64,000 bases of DNA from Paenibacillus woosongensis (GTDB taxonomy: Bacteria > Bacillota > Bacilli > Paenibacillales > Paenibacillaceae): NCBI RefSeq assembly GCF_030122845.1, contig NZ_CP126084.1, positions 2,666,001 through 2,730,000 on the forward strand, given 5' to 3'. The position numbers and the translations under genes were made by a program. The notes below the pieces were generated by a model. The model worked only from the letters and a program-made list of their open reading frames with translations. It did not search any database and was not told where the DNA came from. Below, piece by piece: positions 56,784 to 64,000 of this stretch; position 1 is the first letter of the stretch; the number at the start of each line of letters is the position of its first letter.

Positions 56784-57057
56784 GGATGAAATGGCGCAAA
56801 GGTAAGCCTGTTTCTGTAAGAAGTAGATTATTTAGCTTGCTAAATTAGTAAGCTAAGCTCTCAGCGCGCGGTCGCCGGCGTTACATGACGGTGGTCAACC
56901 ACATGGGTGGAAAGGATTGTTTGACGTTCTTAGGTATAGTACAAGGTGCATGGCTGGCTTTTTTGCTGAACAAATGACCACGGTCGAGCTGGCAGGGACA
57001 AGCGTTTGTCGTATTAAAGCGGTTTTTTGTATTTGAATTAATGCGAGGGGGGAAGAG
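56784..57057. other. Spacer without a supported gene
   Basis: Contains an inverted repeat TTAGCTT (56832-56838) / AAGCTAA (56850-56856) and short broken frames. No recognisable product. Confidence 0.5.
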
Positions 57058-57590
57058 ATGAGCACGTTTAGCAGAAGAGGATAATCTGAGAAGACGTGGA
57101 CTTTTAAGAAAAGGATTGAGCCACGGTACGGTCACACTTTTGCGTTCAATATGGTTTCCTGTGATTGGCAACTTGAACGATCTTCATCCTGAGTATGAAG
57201 TCCGGGATTTTAATAATCGCTACCGTTATCTTGATCTAGCCTATATGCATGAAGCAATCGATGCTGGTGCTTGATGATTGGTCGTTTTTGCCGATAGCCT
57301 ACTTGTCCATTCGTGACGACCCCGGGATGTGCAAGCAGTTGGTACTATCTTTCGTCGGGAAATTTGTATCGATAGATGTAAAGTTAGGTTTGAACTGGGC
57401 AGAAAAAGAAACGCTACGGTATGCACGCAGATGGATGCGCGTATTCGAAACTCGCGAGCTAGCCGCTCATCTGGCTCTGTCTGAGAATCGCACAAGAGTT
57501 ATTCTTCGTTCTCTTGTGGCCAAGAACTTGCTCGCTGTGGCTAGCGGAAATTTGAGATACCGCACTTATCGTTTAAGCAAGAATTTCTAA
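57058..57590 (+). pseudogene. Degraded endonuclease-like (PD-(D/E)XK/DUF559-type) gene with wHTH end
   Basis: ATG 57058 has a strong SD (GAGGGGGGAAGAG) but the frame breaks after eight codons. The neighbouring frame then reads EEDNLRRRGLLRKG, WFPVIGNLNDLHPEYEVRDF and YRYLDLAYM. A second break leads to MLVLDDWSFLPIAYLSIRDD and a C-terminal helix-turn-helix-like LALSENRTRVILRSLVAKNL. Intact Paenibacillus proteins of this kind, as I recall them, carry an EIDGxGPH-type nuclease segment between these blocks. It is missing here. Two frameshifts and a deletion, so a pseudogene. Confidence 0.55.
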
Positions 57591-57772
57591 CGGTTGCCAC
57601 AGTCGTTAATCCGACGAAAATGAGAGCTTAGGAACTCTAACGGTTGTAATCTGCGTTATTCATGCGAATATCGTCGCAACAATACAAAAAAAGCTAGAAT
57701 AGCCGCGTATACAACCGTTAGAATCTCAAATAGTGAATCATCCGCGAAATAACAGCGATAGCAACCGTTAGA
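57586..57772. repeat. Four-copy, dyad-symmetric ~50-bp repeat array
   Basis: TCTAACGGTTG occurs at 57586-57596 and 57636-57646. Its complement CAACCGTTAGA occurs at 57712-57722 and 57762-57772. Spacing is exactly 50 bp within each pair, and the array is symmetric around 57679. Following the core, the units share a loose pattern (CGTTAT or similar, then a GA-rich part). Diverged half-copies continue to about 57835. Orientation and spacing argue against CRISPR. Confidence 0.65.
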
Positions 57773-57828
57773 TAGTGTGAACCGTCATACGGCAAAAGTT
57801 AGGTAACATCAACCGTCAAGCGTTATCG

Positions 57829-59310
57829 TTAGAATATTGATGTTCTGATCCATAACGGAGAACTTTCTAAAAGATGGGCAAGGGAGAACAAATCATGTTC
57901 CCGGCCCTTGGAAGACATGATTTGCACGCCTAAAGGCAATCCTGTCTCGGTGAGATATATAGGAACGCTCATAGCCGGTGTCCCCGTCAGGTTAGCCAAC
58001 TGAGTAAACGGTGTATAGGTCAGACTTGGCTCAAACATTTCGTAAATCAGTTCCTGCTGCTTATCTTGTGAAAGGTCGCTTACAGTGAGCAGATGTTGGA
58101 TTTGCTCCGGGCCTGGTGTTAATTCACCGACACGAGGGGCCGGGAAGGCCGTCGCTGGCGTAATATAAAAGTCGTACCGATCCCAAATCGTATTCATTTG
58201 GGCAGCAGCTGTGTCCCAATCCGCAAGGCTGAGCGCATATTCAGCGGCGGACAGCTTGCGTCCAGCTTCAAGCAGCACCCATCCTTCAATTTCGATATCT
58301 TCTGATGTAATCGATCTTCCGAGTGAGCGCTCAATGTTTAGCACCATGGCAGCCATTTCGCCGCTGTTCATCGCGTAGTAATTTTCCATAAGCTGCACAC
58401 CTTTGACGGGACTTAATTTCTCTTCGATAAAATGCCCCTCTGCTGCTAGAAATTTGACTAATCGAAGCACGGCTTGTTTGGCTTCCTCACTAACCTCCGT
58501 ACCTGCAGGAGAATCTGTAGTGTAGGCAATACGATAGGTTCTGTCTTTCGCAGGGTACATATCATCCAGATATTTTCCCGGGTACAAGGGGACCTGAAAT
58601 GCAGCTTCGTTCTGTAGGACTTGGAGCACATCAAGCAGCGCTGCGCTGTCTCGAACTGTCCTAGATACAGCAAAATCGATCGAGGCGCCTTGCCACTGTC
58701 TGCCTACGCCAGGGCCTACCGGAGTCCGGCCGCGTGTTGGCTTAAGTCCAAATAGGCCGCTGAATGATGCCGGGATACGGATGGATCCGCCACCATCGCT
58801 TGCGCCTGCCAGCGGAACCATACCGGATGCGACAGCAGCTGCGGAGCCTCCGCTGGAACCTCCTGGTGAATGGAGAGGATTCCAAGGATTGCGTGTTGGA
58901 CCATACAATTGCGGTTCTGTAATATTTTTCAGTCCGAACTCGGGGGTGTTGGTATGCCCAAGGGGAATAAAACCAGCTTGGCGGATCTTGGCGACAAAAT
59001 GGGAATCCGACTTTGCTTTATAATGCCGGAACAGCCTGGAGCCAGAGGTTAGGGGTTCACCGCCGATGGATTGGGAAATATCTTTAAGCAAAATAGGTAC
59101 GCCCGCAAACGGCTGTTCGCCGATGCTGACTTGTCCAGCTTCATGTATAGCTGCTTCATACCGTGTATGCACGACTGCATTAAGTTCAGGATTACGCTGA
59201 TTGATTTGTTCAATGGCAGCATGTACGAGCTCCGCAGGCGAAACTTCCTTATTTCGAACCAACTGAGCGAGCCCTACAGCGTCATAGGATGCATAAGGGA
59301 ATACAGACAT
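57829..59310 (-). CDS. Amidase (amidase signature/GatA-like family)
   Basis: A 493-aa amidase-signature enzyme that hydrolyses carboxamides. The catalytic triad is Lys76 (ILLKDI), cis-Ser152 (SPGGSSGGSAAAVASG) and nucleophile Ser176 (DGGGSIRIPAS). It is not in a gatCAB context, and its C-terminal half differs from GatA, so a catabolic amidase is likelier than tRNA amidotransferase. AAAGGAG lies 8 nt before the ATG. Substrate unknown. Confidence 0.92.
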   Translation of the reverse strand: MSVFPYASYDAVGLAQLVRNKEVSPAELVHAAIEQINQRNPELNAVVHTRYEAAIHEAGQVSIGEQPFAGVPILLKDISQSIGGEPLTSGSRLFRHYKAKSDSHFVAKIRQAGFIPLGHTNTPEFGLKNITEPQLYGPTRNPWNPLHSPGGSSGGSAAAVASGMVPLAGASDGGGSIRIPASFSGLFGLKPTRGRTPVGPGVGRQWQGASIDFAVSRTVRDSAALLDVLQVLQNEAAFQVPLYPGKYLDDMYPAKDRTYRIAYTTDSPAGTEVSEEAKQAVLRLVKFLAAEGHFIEEKLSPVKGVQLMENYYAMNSGEMAAMVLNIERSLGRSITSEDIEIEGWVLLEAGRKLSAAEYALSLADWDTAAAQMNTIWDRYDFYITPATAFPAPRVGELTPGPEQIQHLLTVSDLSQDKQQELIYEMFEPSLTYTPFTQLANLTGTPAMSVPIYLTETGLPLGVQIMSSKGREHDLFSLAHLLESSPLWIRTSIF

Positions 59311-59577
59311 TTTATAAACTCCTTTCTGAGACTCCTAATTGGAGGAGCTTTACGTATCACTGTTGATCCATCGACCGTAGTCCTGTTTATTATAGTATAT
59401 TATGGGCAGCTCTTGCTTCATCTGTTGTAAGGCTGCTTCATGAAATATTTGATTCGGATGGACAATAACAGGAAAGTTCTTTTGTACATTGTTAGCCATT
59501 TCGTGCATGAACAGAGCCCTGGAATGACAACATAAGGAAGTGGTATACATCTCATTTTCCAGAGGGGGAAATTTGTT

Positions 59578-59682
59578 ATGACTCACCAGAAGAGAAGGAA
59601 AGAAGCTGCCTGGAAGTCGCGAAAGCAAGATCGCCGTCCTCATGGTAAAATCAAATCGTTCAAGGAGTTGTCCAACGATTAG
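59578..59682 (+). CDS. Small basic protein, 34 aa
   Basis: ATG 59578 with an AGAGGGGG ribosome site 9 nt upstream encodes MTHQKRRKEAAWKSRKQDRR and 14 further residues, ending KELSND. It is very rich in Lys/Arg at the N-terminus, with an acidic end. A strong terminator follows within 30 bp. I do not recognise it. The SD, terminator and composition make translation plausible. It may bind nucleic acid (inference). Confidence 0.5.
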   Translation: MTHQKRRKEAAWKSRKQDRRPHGKIKSFKELSND

Positions 59683-59707
59683 TACGAGAGTATGCTTCAT
59701 GTAACAG

Positions 59708-59738
59708 AAAGACTGCCTAAGCACCCGGCAGTCTTTTA
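59708..59738 (+). terminator. Terminator after the small basic ORF
   Basis: AAAGACTGCC / GGCAGTCTTTT with a 9-nt loop. Confidence 0.8.
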
Positions 59739-59778
59739 TAATTTATAGAGAGAGCAGAATTTCTAAGGAGCGATAATC

Positions 59779-60972
59779 ATGGCGCGTATTTTGTTTATTA
59801 ATGGCGGATCAGAGGGACATATCAATCCAACGCTTGGAGTTGTCGAGGAGCTTGTTTCGCGCGGAGAAGAGGTGGTGTACTTTTGTATAGAAGCATTTCG
59901 GGAACGAGTGGAGAAGACCGGGGCTGCGGTACGAACCTTTAACGGCCAAAAGCTGATCAAAGCCTTTATCTCAGGGGGGAGAGATTATTTGCTTGAAAGA
60001 GTCAACGGTCTTTTACTTACAGCAGATATCGTTATACCAAGCGTTCTTGAGCAGATCAAAGGAGAGCATTACGACTATATCATCCATGATTCCATGTTTG
60101 GCTGCGGACGATTGCTGGCTCAAATGCTTAAGCTTCCTGCTATCAACTCTTGTACTTCATTTGCACAGACCAAAGAGTCATTCGATCATTCCATGGAACA
60201 GTTTTTCAAAAATGTCCCTGCAGAAATAGTTAAACCTATAAACGATAAATTTCAAAGCCTGACGGAAATGATTATGGAAAAATATGAGGTGGATATCTCT
60301 TCTCCTTACGAGGTGTTCTGTAATCCTGCGCCGCTTACCATCGTTTATACAATAAAGGAGTTTCAGCCTTACGGAGAAGCATTCGATCAAACTTATAAAT
60401 TCGTCGGCCCATCTATCTCGTCACGTTTAACCCAAGAAGACTTCGATTTTGCGGCATTCCAAGGGAATAATCCCATTTACATTTCATTGGGTACAGTCTT
60501 TAACCAGGCCGCTAAATTCTATAAGCTTTGTTTTGAGGCATTAGGGAACACGGAATACACGATTGTCATGTCTGTTGGGAATAATACCCCAATATCTGAT
60601 TTAGGGGAAATTCCCGAGAACTTCATCGTCAAAAATTATGTTCCACAAACCGATGTACTGCAGCACGCTAAATTATTCATTACACATGGCGGAATGAATA
60701 GCGCGCATGAAGGTCTGTATTACGGGGTACCGTTAATTGTAATCCCGCAAAGCGCGGATCAGCCGGTTATAGCGAAACAGGTCGCACATATCGGGGCAGG
60801 CATACAATTACAGATGCAAAGCTTGACTGCAAATCAACTGCGTGAAGCCGTAGATCATGTACTTAGCTCCTCATTCGTGGAAGCTGCTGCAGATATAAGG
60901 GAATCCTTCCGAAAATCAGGCGGTTATCGTCAAGCTGTTGATGAGATCTTTCAATTTATAAATCATTGTTGA
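59779..60972 (+). CDS. GT1 family UDP-glycosyltransferase (MGT/YjiC-like)
   Basis: A 397-aa GT-B glycosyltransferase of the macrolide-glycosyltransferase group, which transfers sugars to small hydrophobic acceptors, often to inactivate antibiotics or flavonoids. The N-terminus ARILFINGGSEGHINPTLG carries the acceptor-side His. The C-terminal donor signature is FITHGGMNSAHEGLYYGVPL followed by IPQSADQ. AAGGAG precedes the ATG. The arsR/AHSA1 operators begin just after its stop codon. Confidence 0.9.
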   Translation: MARILFINGGSEGHINPTLGVVEELVSRGEEVVYFCIEAFRERVEKTGAAVRTFNGQKLIKAFISGGRDYLLERVNGLLLTADIVIPSVLEQIKGEHYDYIIHDSMFGCGRLLAQMLKLPAINSCTSFAQTKESFDHSMEQFFKNVPAEIVKPINDKFQSLTEMIMEKYEVDISSPYEVFCNPAPLTIVYTIKEFQPYGEAFDQTYKFVGPSISSRLTQEDFDFAAFQGNNPIYISLGTVFNQAAKFYKLCFEALGNTEYTIVMSVGNNTPISDLGEIPENFIVKNYVPQTDVLQHAKLFITHGGMNSAHEGLYYGVPLIVIPQSADQPVIAKQVAHIGAGIQLQMQSLTANQLREAVDHVLSSSFVEAAADIRESFRKSGGYRQAVDEIFQFINHC

Positions 60973-61020
60973 CATGACACCAAACGGTGGCATATAATCA
61001 AAGCGACACCAAATGGTGTC
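60969..61020 (+). promoter_or_regulatory. arsR/AHSA1 promoter with two operators
   Basis: TTGACA (60969-60974) and TATAAT (60993-60998) with an 18-bp spacer. GACACCAAACGGTGGC (60976-60991) fills the spacer, and the perfect palindrome GACACCAAATGGTGTC minus its AA centre (61005-61020) follows the -10. These are likely binding sites of the ArsR protein encoded next. Confidence 0.8.
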
Positions 61021-61097
61021 TAATTAAGTGTTAGTCTTATGAAGAGGTTGTGAAATCTGCGGCTATCTCTTGGTAATAATATGTAGGAGAGGGTGTC

Positions 61098-61427
61098 GTG
61101 AGCGAGAATAACCAGTTGCGGGATGTGTTCGCTGCAATTGCAGATCCAACAAGGCGCCGATTGATTCAATTGTTGGCTGAAGCCGACGAAGTACCGCTCC
61201 ATGAATTAACGGCACACTTTCAAATGGGCCGGACAGCGGTATCGAAACATTTGACGATGCTTAAGGAGGCCGGGCTGGTACTTGATCGAAAAGTCGGCAG
61301 AGAAACACGATTTCGGCTGAACGCTTTTCCGTTAAAAGAGGTACAAGACTGGGTGGCTTTCTACAGTAAGTACTGGAGTACAAATATGATGCGCCTGAAA
61401 CAACTATTAGAGGAGGAAGATGAATGA
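61098..61427 (+). CDS. ArsR-family regulator, SdpR-like
   Basis: A 109-aa winged-helix repressor beginning with the ADPTRRRLIQLL block and the recognition region HFQMGRTAVSKHLTMLKEAGLV. It has no metal-binding cysteines. The GTG start has AGGAGAGG upstream. Its stop overlaps the start of the AHSA1 gene by 4 bp (ATGA), so the two are translationally coupled. It should repress the promoter at 60969. Confidence 0.9.
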   Translation: MSENNQLRDVFAAIADPTRRRLIQLLAEADEVPLHELTAHFQMGRTAVSKHLTMLKEAGLVLDRKVGRETRFRLNAFPLKEVQDWVAFYSKYWSTNMMRLKQLLEEEDE

Positions 61428-61822
61428 GTTTATCATTATCTATGGATTTTCAGTTCAACACAACAATGGAGAAGCTTTGGTCCGCCATTACCGATTCCAA
61501 CAAGCTTGCCCAGTGGATTGCGGACAATGATTTTAAGGCAGAGGTAGGATATCGCTTTCAATTTCGCCATCAACCGTCCGAGTGGTGGGATGGAATCGTT
61601 GATGGTGTAGTGCTGAGCGTCGACGAACCAAACCGGTTATCCTATGAATGGGTTACCGGACAAGAGAAGCACACAGTCACCTTGACACTGCAGGATTTAG
61701 GGGACGGGAAGGTGAACCTTCATCTTGAACAAACCGGATTCTCGAATACGCAAGGGCTTGAAGGTGCTAAGTACGGCTGGAGCAGCTGGGTCGTTAAGCT
61801 TGAAAAGGTATTGGAACAATAG
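61424..61822 (+). CDS. SRPBCC/AHSA1 domain protein
   Basis: A 132-aa START-like ligand-binding fold (AHSA1 group). Landmarks are the FNTTMEKLWSAITDSNKLAQW start and the KYGWSSWVVKLEKVLE final helix. ArsR-AHSA1 pairs are common in Bacillota; the AHSA1 partner may bind a hydrophobic ligand, but the role is not established. Coupled to arsR by an ATGA overlap and closed by a terminator. Confidence 0.9.
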   Translation: MSLSLSMDFQFNTTMEKLWSAITDSNKLAQWIADNDFKAEVGYRFQFRHQPSEWWDGIVDGVVLSVDEPNRLSYEWVTGQEKHTVTLTLQDLGDGKVNLHLEQTGFSNTQGLEGAKYGWSSWVVKLEKVLEQ

Positions 61823-61843
61823 GAGACCGCTTGAACAGAACCA

Positions 61844-61878
61844 CATAAGCCGGCTGCAAGACGATGCAGCCGGTTTTA
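61844..61878 (+). terminator. Terminator after the AHSA1 gene
   Basis: CATAAGCCGGCTGCA / TGCAGCCGGTTTTATG with a 6-nt loop; T4 follows the GC-rich core. Confidence 0.85.
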
Positions 61879-61956
61879 TGTCTGCTTTGGAGGATCTAAT
61901 CCTATCATCTGAGCAAATTTGCTATAGAAATGAAGATGACAGAAGGGATGTTGGCC

Positions 61957-64000
61957 ATGAGTCAAATGAATCAGGAATATATCGTCATCTCGGCTGCACG
62001 GGAAAACAACCTCAAGAACATATCCTTGAGAATTCCCAAGCGGAAGATCACGATATTCACCGGGGTATCCGGATCAGGCAAGTCATCGATCGTCTTTGAT
62101 ACGATAGCCGCAGAATCCTCGCGTTTGCTGAACGAGAATTTCAGCATGTTCGTACGCACGTTCCTGCCTAAATATCCGCAGCCGGATGCGGACGCCATCG
62201 AGAACCTGAGCATGGCGGTTATCGTGGATCAGAAGCGGCTGGGCGGCGGCTCCCATTCTACGATGGGCACAATTACCGATATTTCTCCTATTCTCCGCCT
62301 TCTTTTTTCACGAGTAGGTCAGCCCCATATCGGTGGAGCGAACATGTTCTCATTTAACGATCCGCAGGGCATGTGTCCCGAATGCAGCGGAATTGGTCGC
62401 AGTATGTGCGTTGACATGAGCAAGGCGGTAGATATGTCCAAGTCGCTCCAGGAAGGGGCAATCATGCTTCCGGGTTATGGGGTTGACAGTTTTGATTGGA
62501 CGATGCTTGTGCACTCGGGGCCATTCGATCCCGGCAAGAAGCTGAGTAATTATGGGGAAGAAGAGTTGGAGCAGCTTCTCTACGGCAAGGCGAGGAAAGT
62601 AGCAACGCAATTCGGCGGCAAGACAATGAATATTACAGTTGAGGGCGTCATCGAGAAGTTCACCAACAAATACATCAAGCAGGATCTGAAAACGAAGTCC
62701 GAACGCACGCAAAAAACCGTTGCGCCTTACATTTCCGAGGGCCCCTGCTCCAGCTGCCACGGTGCGAGACTCAGTCAGGCTGCACTTGGCTGCAGGATCC
62801 ATGGACACAACATTGCAGAGCTTTCATCCATGGAGGTAGGTCAGCTCATCAGCGTCATTCGGCAGATTGACGATGCGTCGGCCGCGCCGATGGTCAAGTC
62901 GCTGACGGAGCGGCTGCAGCATCTGGTGGACATTGGACTCGACTACTTGACACTGGATCGGGAGACGGATACTTTATCTGGTGGCGAATCGCAGCGGGTC
63001 AAGATGGTGAAGCATCTGAGCGGGAGTCTGGTTGATGTCACATATATTTTCGATGAACCCAGCGTTGGCCTTCACCCCCGTGATGTACACCGGCTAAATG
63101 AATTGCTTCAGAAGCTGCGCGACAAGGGCAATACCGTGCTCGTCGTCGAGCATGATCCCGATGTCATCAAGGTGGCAGATCATATCGTCGATGTCGGGCC
63201 CCATGCCGGGAGCCGCGGGGGTAACATCGTGTATGAAGGAAGTTACTCAGGTTTGCTGGAGTCAGGCACATTGACAGGTACTCATATGAAACGGCCGATA
63301 CAGCTAAAGAGTGAGTGCAGACAGCCGTCCGGCAAGCTATCCATCCATGGCGCCAAGCTGCATAATCTGCAGAACGTGAGCGTAGATATTCCAACCGGTG
63401 TATTGACCGTAGTGACGGGTGTAGCTGGGTCAGGCAAGAGTACCCTAATTAACGACGTATTCCTCAGCCAGCATCCGGATGCGATTGTCATCGACCAGTC
63501 GGCGGTAGGCGTGTCGACACGCTCGAATCCTGCGACCTATACGGGCATACTGGATGATGTGCGCAAAGCGTTTGCTTCTGCGAACAAAGTGAGCCCAAGC
63601 TTGTTCAGCTTCAACTCCAAAGGGGCTTGCGAAAACTGCCAAGGGCTCGGCGTTGTGTATATGGACCTTTCGTTCCTCGAAAGTGTGAAGCTGCCATGCG
63701 AAATATGCGGAGGGAAACGATTTAAGGAAGAGGTACTCGCATACAAGCTGAACGGTAAGTCGATCGCAGAAGTGCTGGAGATGACGGTGGAGCAAGCCTT
63801 GGAATTTTTCCAGCTAAAAGAGGTAGTACGCAAGCTTCAGGCGATGAACGACGTAGGTCTGAACTATATCACACTTGGCCAACCGCTTAGCACGCTCTCG
63901 GGCGGGGAATGCCAGCGCATTAAGCTGGCAAGCGAGCTGCATAAGAAGGGCAGCATCTATGTAATGGACGAGCCAACAACCGGCCTGCATATGTCGGATA
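61957..64000 (+). CDS. UvrA-like ABC ATPase (short UvrA paralog), 3' end outside window
   Basis: 681 codons are visible from ATG 61957 (GAAGGG 9 nt upstream), open to the window end. It has two ABC units like UvrA: Walker A GVSGSGKSS and GVAGSGKST, signature LSGGESQRVKM and LSGGECQRIKL, and Walker B FDEPSVGLHP and MDEPTTGLH. Zinc-finger cysteines are present (CPEC; CSSC; CENC...CEIC). The first ATPase half goes almost straight from Walker A to the zinc region, lacking the UvrB-binding domain of 940-aa UvrA. It is the short UvrA-like class seen near antibiotic resistance genes. A DNA-repair or drug-protection role is unproven. Confidence 0.88.
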   Translation, partial: MSQMNQEYIVISAARENNLKNISLRIPKRKITIFTGVSGSGKSSIVFDTIAAESSRLLNENFSMFVRTFLPKYPQPDADAIENLSMAVIVDQKRLGGGSHSTMGTITDISPILRLLFSRVGQPHIGGANMFSFNDPQGMCPECSGIGRSMCVDMSKAVDMSKSLQEGAIMLPGYGVDSFDWTMLVHSGPFDPGKKLSNYGEEELEQLLYGKARKVATQFGGKTMNITVEGVIEKFTNKYIKQDLKTKSERTQKTVAPYISEGPCSSCHGARLSQAALGCRIHGHNIAELSSMEVGQLISVIRQIDDASAAPMVKSLTERLQHLVDIGLDYLTLDRETDTLSGGESQRVKMVKHLSGSLVDVTYIFDEPSVGLHPRDVHRLNELLQKLRDKGNTVLVVEHDPDVIKVADHIVDVGPHAGSRGGNIVYEGSYSGLLESGTLTGTHMKRPIQLKSECRQPSGKLSIHGAKLHNLQNVSVDIPTGVLTVVTGVAGSGKSTLINDVFLSQHPDAIVIDQSAVGVSTRSNPATYTGILDDVRKAFASANKVSPSLFSFNSKGACENCQGLGVVYMDLSFLESVKLPCEICGGKRFKEEVLAYKLNGKSIAEVLEMTVEQALEFFQLKEVVRKLQAMNDVGLNYITLGQPLSTLSGGECQRIKLASELHKKGSIYVMDEPTTGLHMSD

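Noticed and set aside
57586..57772. Regularly spaced repeats resembling a CRISPR array
   Set aside because: Only four 11-bp copies, two in each orientation, with 50-bp steps and partly similar intervening sequence. No cas genes are present.
59350..59724. 124-codon minus-strand frame downstream of the GT1 promoter region
   Set aside because: No SD and no recognisable features. It overlaps the small basic ORF and its terminator, which have better support.
61725..62099. 124-codon plus-strand frame across the end of AHSA1 and start of the UvrA-like gene
   Set aside because: Out of frame with both real genes and spans their terminator.

Overview
The window looks like chromosome from a spore-forming Bacillota, most likely Paenibacillus or a close relative. 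The evidence is strong Shine-Dalgarno sequences with frequent GTG/TTG starts, many rho-independent terminators, CcpA-type cre sites, LicT-type RNA antiterminators, a sporulation-type diadenylate cyclase (CdaS), a collagen-like surface protein beside a YheC/D ATP-grasp protein and a CotSA-like glycosyltransferase, and a BM3-type P450 under a FatR-type repressor. I saw no rRNA, tRNA or CRISPR array.

Layout. 1-6540: 3' end of proS, a YebC/YeeN protein, a divergent TetR/drug-efflux pair and a UbiD-type decarboxylase. 6600-10060: a decaying surface-sugar cluster (DUF1796 protein, broken CDP-glycerol transferase, 5'-truncated nucleotidyltransferase) ending in an IS3-family element that sits inside a terminator hairpin. 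10137-16130: alkC, then the treC-treP-treR trehalose operon with two operators. 16130-23240: a transposase remnant, a secreted protein with two tandem TIM-barrel-like domains, a large GH2 enzyme and cdaS. 23400-28270: an aryl-beta-glucoside regulon (bglA, licT, bglP), each gene preceded by an antiterminator/terminator leader. 28340-33240: fatR-CYP102 and a frameshifted ACR3-like transporter. 33370-35570: a pectate lyase and an aldo-keto reductase with a MerR-type promoter. 35640-40330: a surface/exosporium group (GT2, collagen-like protein, YheC/D, GT4) and a radical-SAM fragment. 40400-46865: MarR, YqjM-like ene-reductase, Dabb protein, GNAT, an unusual three-part protein, arsR-aldehyde dehydrogenase and uppP. 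46930-53300: catalase, a ROK remnant, two MFS transporters, a divergent SRAP protein and a GNAT. 53340-57830: a multidomain GH16 glucanase, a DUF2975/XRE pair, an endonuclease-like remnant and a dyad-symmetric repeat array. 57829-64000: amidase, a small basic ORF, a GT1 glycosyltransferase, an arsR/AHSA1 pair and a UvrA-like protein cut by the window end.

Functionally this is a plant- or soil-polysaccharide lifestyle segment: two PTS sugar operons, GH1, GH2 and GH16 enzymes and a PL10 pectate lyase, mixed with detoxification and drug-export genes under local repressors and spore-surface genes. Several loci are broken (7386-8738, 16534-16707, 33031, 40000-40161, 48650-49233, 57058-57590). The items most worth a second look are the three-part protein at 43140, the tandem TIM-barrel protein, the SRAP protein lacking two catalytic residues, the motif shared by the GH2 and GH16 promoters, and the 50-bp mirrored repeat array at 57586-57772.
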